Assembly (NCBI GenBank): GCA_032128395.1
Contig: JAQBGV010000155.1
Span: forward strand, 1-30,521
Reading direction: 5' to 3'
From: JAQBGV01 sp032128395
Lineage (GTDB): Bacteria > Planctomycetota > UBA8108 > UBA1146
Length of the DNA stretch: 30,521 nt
Positions 24,971-30,521 of this stretch are shown one piece after another (position 1 is the stretch's first letter; each line of letters opens with the position of its first letter). The translations under genes and the position numbers were made by a program. The notes beneath the pieces were generated by a model, which searched no databases, had not been told where the DNA came from, and saw nothing but the letters and a program-made list of their open reading frames with translations.

Positions 24971-25981
24971 ATGACTGACTCTACGCTCACCGGACTGGAT
25001 CTCGTCCGGGCGACGCGCGCTTTCGCAAAAGAGCAGCGCTCTCGTAGTTGGTGGGCCATCTTTTCCACCATCGCCGTTCTCAGCGGCTTGTTGATCCTGA
25101 CGGGGATCACGCCGTGGTGGCCGCTGCAGCTGGTGGGGTCGCTCTTGTGCGCACTCGTCTTCGTTCGCATGTTCGTGATCTATCACGACTTCATCCACGG
25201 AGCGATCTTGAGGAAGTCGCGCTTCGCCCGGGTGGTCTTGTATCCGATCGGTGCCTTGGCGATGACACCTCCCCGAATCTGGAAGTATTCCCACAACTAC
25301 CACCATGCACACAATATGCAGGTCGAGACCTCGGGCATCGGATCGTACCCGGTGTACACGGTGCAGATGTGGCAGGAAGCCCCCTTCTTGCGGCGACTCC
25401 GGTACCGCATCACGCGGCACCCGATCACCATCGCGTTCGGATACGTCACCGTTTTCGTCTACGACTTCTGCCTCAGTTCGTTCATCGCGAACCCGCTGAA
25501 GAATTGGGACGCAGGGATCTCGCTGTTGCTCCACGCGGCGATCTTCACCGCCTTGTTGATGTTCGCCGGGGTCAACGCGCTTCTCTTCTGTTTCCTGGTG
25601 CCGATCCTCAGCGCTTCGGCTTTCGGAGCCTACCTCTTCTATGCCCAACACAATTTCGCTGGGATGTACATCCAACCGACCGAGGAGTGGTCCCACGTCC
25701 GCGCTTCGCTCGAGTCATCGAGCTATTTCAAGTTCGGTCCCTTTCTGAACTGGTGCACGGCCAACATCGCCTACCATCACATCCATCACCTGAATCCCAT
25801 GATCCCCTTCTACCGCCTCCCCGAAGCGATGAAGAGCATCCCCGAGCTTCAGGAACCCCACGTCACGACCCTGAGCCCGCTGGACATCGCGAGGTGCTTC
25901 CGGCTCAAGTTGTGGGACCCCGAAGGCAACCGCATGATCTCGTTCCGGGACGCCCGCCGGCTGGCGCGCTCGGCCACGTAG
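24971..25981 (+). CDS. Membrane fatty-acid desaturase
   Basis: A 336-residue membrane di-iron enzyme. Three histidine boxes are present: H72-D-F-I-H76, H108-N-Y-H-H-A-H114 and H269-H-I-H-H273 (YHHIHHLNP). Hydrophobic stretches before the first box and between the second and third boxes fit the usual four-helix topology. Such enzymes introduce double bonds into acyl chains using O2 and an electron donor, so the host is probably aerobic. The electron donor gene is not nearby. GGAG about 9 nt before ATG 24971 serves as ribosome-binding site. Position next to a CFA-like methyltransferase suggests sequential unsaturation and alkylation of acyl chains. A hydroxylase or carotenoid ketolase role is less likely. 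Confidence 0.9.
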   Translation: MTDSTLTGLDLVRATRAFAKEQRSRSWWAIFSTIAVLSGLLILTGITPWWPLQLVGSLLCALVFVRMFVIYHDFIHGAILRKSRFARVVLYPIGALAMTPPRIWKYSHNYHHAHNMQVETSGIGSYPVYTVQMWQEAPFLRRLRYRITRHPITIAFGYVTVFVYDFCLSSFIANPLKNWDAGISLLLHAAIFTALLMFAGVNALLFCFLVPILSASAFGAYLFYAQHNFAGMYIQPTEEWSHVRASLESSSYFKFGPFLNWCTANIAYHHIHHLNPMIPFYRLPEAMKSIPELQEPHVTTLSPLDIARCFRLKLWDPEGNRMISFRDARRLARSAT

Positions 25982-26203
25982 GGGGGGTCTCGGCGCGGTC
26001 TTCGTGGTGCTCAGATCAGGCGCTCCCTGCTTTAGGCCTTCGCGGATCGGCCGTCGGAACTCTGCATCCATCACGGTGATCGGGAACGATTCGACGAAAT
26101 GGGATGGACCTGGTGGATGAATCCGCGCGCTCCCTGGGCCGACCACGACTGGTTAGACTGAGGCGGCGAGGGCGGTTTCCAGGCGAGAAGGAAAGGCGGG
26201 ACG

Positions 26204-26569
26204 ATGAGGGTGTTGACGCGGGTCGCCGTGGTGCTCGCTGTTCTCGTGGGATTGGCTGCGAGCGGTTGCTCTGCGCTGAACGAGTACGAGCAAGCTCAGT
26301 ACGAACTGTTGGTTTCTGAGGGGAACGCACCCCTCGAACCGTACAGCCCTGCTTCGGCGGGGATTCTCAACGTGCTCCCCGGCTTCGGAGACGCGTACAA
26401 CGAGCAGTGGGGCGCCTTCGTCTGCAATCTCCTGCTCTGGCCGCTCAGCGTCGTCTGGGGGATCCCGGAAGCGGTGATCACGGCGCAGAACCAGAACATG
26501 AAGAGGACCGTCTACTACTACACGCTGGGTCCCGGAAAATCCGTGCGGAAGGGGAGTCCCGCTCCGTAG
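26204..26569 (+). CDS. Small lipoprotein with hydrophobic PGFGD motif
   Basis: A 121-residue protein. The signal peptide ends in a lipobox LAASGC (acylation at C22). The mature part has the motif LNVLPGFGDAYNEQWGAFVC followed by a hydrophobic stretch (NLLLWPLSVVWGIPEA), a pattern I associate with uncharacterised small membrane or lipoproteins across bacteria, similar in style to TM2-type proteins. ATG 26204 has GGAAAGG upstream. It precedes the Lgt-like gene by 45 bp in the same direction. Because Lgt enzymes modify lipobox cysteines, a lipoprotein next to an Lgt-like gene is noteworthy, but a functional link is inference. Confidence 0.82.
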   Translation: MRVLTRVAVVLAVLVGLAASGCSALNEYEQAQYELLVSEGNAPLEPYSPASAGILNVLPGFGDAYNEQWGAFVCNLLLWPLSVVWGIPEAVITAQNQNMKRTVYYYTLGPGKSVRKGSPAP

Positions 26570-26602
26570 CTCGGCTCAGCGTTTCGGGCCCTCTCGGGAT
26601 GA

Positions 26603-26610
26603 GAGGAGGT
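26603..26610 (+). promoter_or_regulatory. Shine-Dalgarno that indicates a CTG start
   Basis: GAGGAGGT is followed after 4 nt by CTG 26615. The frame's nearest GTG (26651) has no such site. Confidence 0.6.
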
Positions 26611-26614
26611 ACGG

Positions 26615-27394
26615 CTGCAGTTCCCGTACAGCTTCCATCTCGGGGAGCGCGTGGTGCACCCACACCTGCTCTTCGACCTCCTCGCCTACGGAATCGGCTT
26701 TCGGCTCTGGCTCGTGCGCTGGCGTCGCAGCCGCAGCAGGGACCCACTCGGCCTCGCCCAGGGGCTGTGGATCGTCGTCTGCGCGATCCTGGCGGCCGCG
26801 GCGGGAGCGAAGCTGCTCGCCTGGGGAGAAGACTGGGCGGTCTACCGAGACGTGATTCTGAAACCTGAAGGCTGGATCGGCGGACGCACGATCGTCGGCG
26901 GCCTGCTCGGGGGGTGGATCGGCGTCGAGCTCGGAAAGCGTCGGGCGGCGATTCGCGAACGCACGGGAGATGTCTACGTCGTTCCGCTCCTGGTAGGGAT
27001 CTGCCTCGGAAGGATCGGTTGTTTCCTGAGTGGCCTCCCCGACCAGACGCACGGCGTCGCCACCACGGCCGCGTGGGGGGTCGACTTCGGGGATGGAATC
27101 CCACGGCACCCCACCCAGCTCTACGAGATTCTGGTCCTACTGCTCTTCGGTGCAGTCCTCTGGTCTCTCCGTCGCAGGGCGCTCCCCGCGGGCCACCGTT
27201 TTCGAACCTTCATCGGCGGCTACCTGACGTGGCGTCTCCTCGTCGAGTTCATCAAACCGGTCCATGCTCCGTACCTCGGCCTGAGCATGATCCAGCTCGC
27301 GAGTCTGGCGGGAGCTCTGTTCTGCGTGTACTCGCTCTTGCGGGACCGGCGGACTACGCTACCTGAGTCGAAGGGGCCCTTGAATGTCGGATAG
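26615..27394 (+). CDS. Atypical Lgt-like (prolipoprotein diacylglyceryl transferase family) membrane protein
   Basis: About 259 residues and multi-helical. Family marks are GGRTIVGGLLGG (89-100), GRIGCFLSG (R133, aligning with the essential arginine of Lgt), HPTQLYE (165-171) and a C-terminal RLLVEFIKP followed by GLSMIQLAS. Lgt normally moves diacylglyceryl from phosphatidylglycerol to lipobox cysteines. Here the HGGL histidine is replaced (VGGL) and the NGE part of GRxGNFxNGE is absent, so this is probably a divergent paralogue with another acceptor or lipid role. I chose CTG 26615 because a strong ribosome-binding site precedes it and the added residues (MQFPYSFHLGERVVHPHLLF) fit the family N-terminus. 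The first standard start is GTG 26651. It overlaps the radical SAM gene by 11 bp. Confidence 0.82.
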   Translation: MQFPYSFHLGERVVHPHLLFDLLAYGIGFRLWLVRWRRSRSRDPLGLAQGLWIVVCAILAAAAGAKLLAWGEDWAVYRDVILKPEGWIGGRTIVGGLLGGWIGVELGKRRAAIRERTGDVYVVPLLVGICLGRIGCFLSGLPDQTHGVATTAAWGVDFGDGIPRHPTQLYEILVLLLFGAVLWSLRRRALPAGHRFRTFIGGYLTWRLLVEFIKPVHAPYLGLSMIQLASLAGALFCVYSLLRDRRTTLPESKGPLNVG

Positions 27395-28811
27395 ACCGTA
27401 CATTTTCCACGATCTCACGATCAGCCTCTGCTCGACCTGTCTCCGGCGGGTCGATGCCAAGGTCATCGAGCAAGAGGGACGGATCTATCTCTCCAAGCGG
27501 TGCCCGGAGCACGGACCGGAGACCGTGCTGGTCTCGAGCGAGGCCGAATACTATCTGCGCTGCCGATCGGTCACGCGGCCGGGGCAGATGCCGAAGCGGT
27601 TCAACACTCCTGTCCGCTGGGGCTGCCCCTACGACTGCGGAATCTGCACCGACCATGAGCAGCACGGTTGCCTCACCCTCATCGAGGTCACGGACCGCTG
27701 CAATCTCCAGTGCCCGATCTGCTACGCGGGATCCTCGCCGACCCACGGTGACCATCGCAGCCTCGAGCAGATCGAGCGGATGCTCGATGCCGTCGTCGCC
27801 AACGAGGGGGAGCCAGACGTCGTTCAGATCAGCGGCGGAGAACCGACGATCCACCCCGAGTTCTGGCGAATCCTCGATCTTGCGCGGGAACGACCGATCC
27901 GGCACCTGATGGTGAACACGAACGGCGTGCGTATCGCCGAGGACCCGGCCTTCGCACTGCGACTCGCGGAGTACATGCCCGGGTTCGAGGTGTACTTGCA
28001 GTTCGACTCGGTCGATGCCGGCCCTCAACGGGACTTGCGCGGCGCGGACCTGACCGCGGTTCGTCGGCGCGCCCTCGAGCACCTGGAAGCGGCGGGAGTC
28101 TCTACCACTCTCGTGGTCACCCTCAAGAAGGGGCTGAACAGCGACAGGGTGGGGGAGATCATCGACTTTGCACTCGGCTGGAACTGCGTGAGAGGGGTCA
28201 CGCTCCAACCGATCCAACACGCGGGGCGCGCCGAGGGATTCGACCCGGCCCGCGATCGGCTGACCCTCTCCGAGGTCAGGCGTTCGATCATCGACCAGTG
28301 CGCGATCTTCAGCGAAGAGGATGTCGTCCCGGTCCCTTGTCATCCGGACTGCGTCGCGATGGCCTACGCACTCAAGCTCGGCGGAGAGGTCCTCCCCTTG
28401 ACCCGGATCATCGATCCGGAAAAGCTCCTCGAGGGCGCAGGGAACACGATCGTGTACGAGCGCGACCCGGCGTTGCAGAATCTCGTCGTGCGTCTCTTCT
28501 CCACCGGCGAGACGCCGGCGGGAGCGGCGGATCACCTCGGACAATTGCTCTGCTGTCTTCCCCAGGTCGACCTGGGTGGCCAGCTCAGCTACGAGAATGT
28601 TTTTCGGGTGATGGTGGTGCAGTTCCTGGATGCCTGGAACTTCGATGTGCGCTCGGTCAAGAAGAGCTGTATCCACATCGCGCACACGGATGGAACGATC
28701 GTCCCTTTCGACAATTACAACCTCTTCTACCGGGATGACCGACGCCCCGAACTCGAGCGCCTGAGAGCGATGCACCCCGAGATGAGCTTCGGCGAGGAGG
28801 TGCGCCGATGA
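27384..28811 (+). CDS. Radical SAM enzyme of the COG1964 / tetraether-lipid-synthase-like (Tes) type
   Basis: A 475-residue iron-sulfur enzyme. The radical SAM triad is C106-x3-C110-x2-C113 (DRCNLQCPIC) with SGGEP at 150-154. N-terminal cysteines C16-x2-C19, C40 (CPEHG) and C60 could form a rubredoxin-like iron site, and a second C81-x3-C85-x2-C88 (GCPYDCGICTDH) plus C96 could bind another cluster. Further cysteines are C319-x3-C323, C390/C391 and C429. This layout matches archaeal Tes (MJ0619), which joins lipid tails through C-C bonds and carries several clusters. The usual PFCxYN near the end reads PFDNYN (D443), a changed ligand. ATG 27384 has AAGGGG upstream. Lipid-chain chemistry is likely; tail-to-tail coupling is only a hypothesis. 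Confidence 0.88.
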   Translation: MSDRPYIFHDLTISLCSTCLRRVDAKVIEQEGRIYLSKRCPEHGPETVLVSSEAEYYLRCRSVTRPGQMPKRFNTPVRWGCPYDCGICTDHEQHGCLTLIEVTDRCNLQCPICYAGSSPTHGDHRSLEQIERMLDAVVANEGEPDVVQISGGEPTIHPEFWRILDLARERPIRHLMVNTNGVRIAEDPAFALRLAEYMPGFEVYLQFDSVDAGPQRDLRGADLTAVRRRALEHLEAAGVSTTLVVTLKKGLNSDRVGEIIDFALGWNCVRGVTLQPIQHAGRAEGFDPARDRLTLSEVRRSIIDQCAIFSEEDVVPVPCHPDCVAMAYALKLGGEVLPLTRIIDPEKLLEGAGNTIVYERDPALQNLVVRLFSTGETPAGAADHLGQLLCCLPQVDLGGQLSYENVFRVMVVQFLDAWNFDVRSVKKSCIHIAHTDGTIVPFDNYNLFYRDDRRPELERLRAMHPEMSFGEEVRR

Positions 28812-29068
28812 GCGACGGGAAACGCGTCGGCGTCGGTCTCGGCTTCGGACTCTACTGGGGACTCCTCTTGATCTCGCTCGCGTCCTCCTTCTCCGGCGAC
28901 GACGGCTTCATCCCCGCCCTCGCCCTGCTCGCGCTGATGGTGACGACGGTCGTTCTGCGCAAGAGGAAGCCTCACATGGCTCTGGGCATTCTCTTCGGCT
29001 TTCTCAGCTCCCTCGGCTTGGCGGCGCTCGGATTCGGAGGGTGTTACCTGCTCATGGGCTTCGGGTAG
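28808..29068 (+). CDS. Small hydrophobic membrane protein (86 aa)
   Basis: An 86-residue protein with three hydrophobic stretches (VGLGFGLYWGLLLISLAS, IPALALLALMVTTVVL and ILFGFLSSLGLAALGFGG) separated by short charged turns (RKRKPH). No family is recognised. Its ATG overlaps the radical SAM stop (ATGA), so it is translated with that gene and may be a membrane anchor or subunit for it. It is followed by only 18 bp before the convergent flavoprotein gene. Confidence 0.75.
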   Translation: MSDGKRVGVGLGFGLYWGLLLISLASSFSGDDGFIPALALLALMVTTVVLRKRKPHMALGILFGFLSSLGLAALGFGGCYLLMGFG

Positions 29069-29086
29069 CACGACGACCGGGGTGAC

Positions 29087-30463
29087 CTACGCAAGCGGCT
29101 TCAGGTCTTGCAACGTCGTCGGTACCAGCTCGGAGACGGTGGGGTGAATGTGGACCGCGCGCGAGACGACCGTGTACGGCGCCTTGGCGTACATCACATC
29201 GAGGAGAGAGTGCACGACCTCGTCCCCGTTGATCCCGAGGATCGCGGCCCCGAGGATCTCTTCGGAGTCCGCGTCCACCAGGATCTTGATGAATCCGTCG
29301 GTCTCGCTGCGCTCCTTGGCGCGCCCGACCTGTGTCATCTTGCGCTTGCCGACGAGCACGCGCCGCCCAGACCCCCGCGCCTCGTTCTCCGTCATCCCGA
29401 TGCGCCCCAGCGGAGGGTCGGTGTACAGCCCGTAGCAGCGGATGCGATCGCTCACTCGGCGGGGATCCTTGTCGAAGAGGTTTGCCGCGACGATCTCGAA
29501 ATCGTTGTAGGAAGTGTGCGTGAACGCGCCTCGGCCATTGCAGTCGCCGAGCGCCCAGATCCCCGGGGCGCTCGTCCGTAGCTCGTCGTCGACCTGGATG
29601 TAGCCCCTGGCGTCGGTCTCGACTCCGGCCTTCTCGAGCCCCAGGGAATCCGTGTTCGGGGATCGGCCGACCGCGAGTAGGACGTGGGAGCCGACGATCT
29701 CTGGCTGCCCGTCATCGCAGTCGATCCCGACCTTCACCCGGTCGCCCTCGCGCGCGAAGCGGATGCAATCCGAGTTCAGGTGGATCCCGATCCCCTCACG
29801 TTCGAGAAAATCCTTCACCGTATCCGAGACATCTTCGTCGTCGCGGGCGATCAGTCGCGGCCCTCTCTCGATGACAGACACTTCACTCCCGAAGCGGCGA
29901 TAGATCTGGGCGAACTCCAAGCCGATGTAGCTGCCGCCGATGATGATCAAGTGCTCGGGGAGGAAATCGACCTCCATGATGCTCGAATTCGTCCAGTAGT
30001 CGATCGAGTCGATGCCGGGGAGGTCAGGGACGAATGCCCGCGCGCCGACGTTGATGAAAATTCGCTCTGATTCCAGCGATTCTCCGTTCACCTCGACAGC
30101 CCCCGGACGCTCGAAGGTGGCGTGGCCGCGCAGGAGATCGACTTTCTCCATTCCCTCGAGCCAGTTCGTGAGCGCTCGGTTCGATTCGCCGGAGATTCGT
30201 TTCATACGTGCCTGGACCGCGCGCATGTCCATCCGAACGGCCCCATCGATGACCACCCCGAAGTCCGCCCCACGACGTGCCATGTGCGCCGCGCGCGCGC
30301 TCGCGACCAAGGCCTTGGTCGGGATGCAGCCGACGTTGACGCACGTGCCGCCGACGAGGTTGCGTTCCACGATCGCAACCCGCATCCCCTCTGCGTGCAG
30401 GCGCCCCGCGAGGGACGGCCCGGCTTGTCCCGTGCCGATGATGATCGCGTCGTACGAGTCCAT
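29087..30463 (-). CDS. Class I pyridine nucleotide-disulfide oxidoreductase (mercuric reductase/RclA-like)
   Basis: A 458-residue FAD enzyme. The FAD site is IIIGTGQAGPSLAG, the redox disulfide GGTCVNVGCIPTK (C41, C46), the NAD(P)H site IIIGGSYIGLEFAQ, the second FAD motif APGIWALGDCNG and the C-terminal catalytic pair H440-P441 with E445 (HIHPTVSE). It lacks the N-terminal HMA domain and the C-terminal vicinal cysteines that true mercuric reductases need, so mercury reduction is unlikely. RclA-like or another general disulfide or metal reductase is more plausible. ATG 30463 is preceded by a purine-rich stretch. The gene is convergent with the radical SAM operon and reads in from the right edge. 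Confidence 0.9.
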   Translation of the reverse strand: MDSYDAIIIGTGQAGPSLAGRLHAEGMRVAIVERNLVGGTCVNVGCIPTKALVASARAAHMARRGADFGVVIDGAVRMDMRAVQARMKRISGESNRALTNWLEGMEKVDLLRGHATFERPGAVEVNGESLESERIFINVGARAFVPDLPGIDSIDYWTNSSIMEVDFLPEHLIIIGGSYIGLEFAQIYRRFGSEVSVIERGPRLIARDDEDVSDTVKDFLEREGIGIHLNSDCIRFAREGDRVKVGIDCDDGQPEIVGSHVLLAVGRSPNTDSLGLEKAGVETDARGYIQVDDELRTSAPGIWALGDCNGRGAFTHTSYNDFEIVAANLFDKDPRRVSDRIRCYGLYTDPPLGRIGMTENEARGSGRRVLVGKRKMTQVGRAKERSETDGFIKILVDADSEEILGAAILGINGDEVVHSLLDVMYAKAPYTVVSRAVHIHPTVSELVPTTLQDLKPLA

Positions 30464-30521
30464 CCTGCGCTTCCCATCCGTCCGCGCGATGCGCGAACCG
30501 CTCAGAGATTCTGCGCCTTGT

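Noticed and set aside
24721..24978. Small protein encoded by the 17-bp array
   Set aside because: The period is not a multiple of 3, so the frame cycles; the product is repetitive and has no supporting ribosome-binding site.
26615..27394. Housekeeping lgt
   Set aside because: Key residues differ (VGGL for HGGL, no NGE) and the context is a radical SAM operon, so the lgt symbol was withheld.
27354..28775. Minus-strand open frame (473 codons) opposite the radical SAM gene
   Set aside because: Shadow of the radical SAM coding frame; no motif of its own.
29087..30463. Mercuric reductase (merA) assignment
   Set aside because: No HMA domain, no C-terminal vicinal cysteines and no mer genes nearby; only the shared flavoprotein core is present.

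Overview
The window is GC-rich, gene-dense bacterial DNA with 22 supported protein genes and no tRNA, rRNA, CRISPR array or transposase that I can recognise. The best guess for the host is a planctomycete (Planctomycetota). The reasons are two secreted proteins that end in the same dockerin-like tail (FVRGDANxxG...DIxDxxxxLxYLF, then NxDGxxDxxDxxxLLxYxF), a Ser/Thr kinase fused to a transmembrane segment and a formylglycine-enzyme-like (SUMF1) domain, and a histone-like HU with a lysine/alanine tail. This is inference from architecture, not a phylogenetic result.

Layout. 1-2.25 kb: a cysteine-rich dockerin-tailed secreted protein, possibly cut by the window edge. 2.3-2.9 kb (minus): a Tat-type cupin. 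3.2-6.9 kb: a two-gene operon of a membrane protein with a PEGA-like motif and a Ser/Thr kinase/PDZ/SUMF1 receptor. 7.1-8.9 kb: a coupled SAM methyltransferase and PlsC-type acyltransferase. 9.2-9.6 kb (minus): tailed HU. 10.3-12.3 kb: a secreted FG-GAP propeller protein with a dockerin tail. 12.5-15.6 kb: an AmpG-like permease followed after 4 bp by an MsbA-type ABC exporter. 16.0-16.9 kb: a RIO-type kinase. 17.0-19.2 kb (minus): a DASS-family anion transporter and a small lipoprotein. 19.4-20.2 kb: a HAMP membrane protein and an 85-residue acidic protein. 20.4-23.0 kb (minus): a DeaD-like RNA helicase and a DinB-fold protein. 23.2-29.1 kb (plus): a CFA-synthase-like methyltransferase, a membrane fatty-acid desaturase, a small lipoprotein, an atypical Lgt-like protein, a radical SAM enzyme of the tetraether-lipid-synthase (Tes/COG1964) type and an 86-residue membrane protein. 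29.1-30.5 kb (minus): a disulfide flavoprotein reductase.

The most interesting part is 26.2-29.1 kb. The Lgt-like gene lacks the usual HGGL histidine and overlaps the Tes-like radical SAM gene by 11 bp, which in turn overlaps the small membrane protein by 4 bp. With a CFA-like methyltransferase and a desaturase just upstream, and a PlsC/methyltransferase pair at 7-9 kb, the region looks like an accessory membrane-lipid remodelling locus. A plausible but unproven role is radical chemistry on lipid acyl chains, with the Lgt-like protein handling a diacylglyceryl lipid.

The non-coding DNA is also structured. There are nine tandem 17-bp repeats just upstream of the desaturase, four tandem 14-bp repeats near HU, two copies of a 65-bp dispersed repeat with inverted arms, near-identical 26-bp repeats on either side of the CFA-like gene, and a run of hairpins in front of the RIO kinase. 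Two genes (Lgt-like and DASS) appear to use non-standard start codons.
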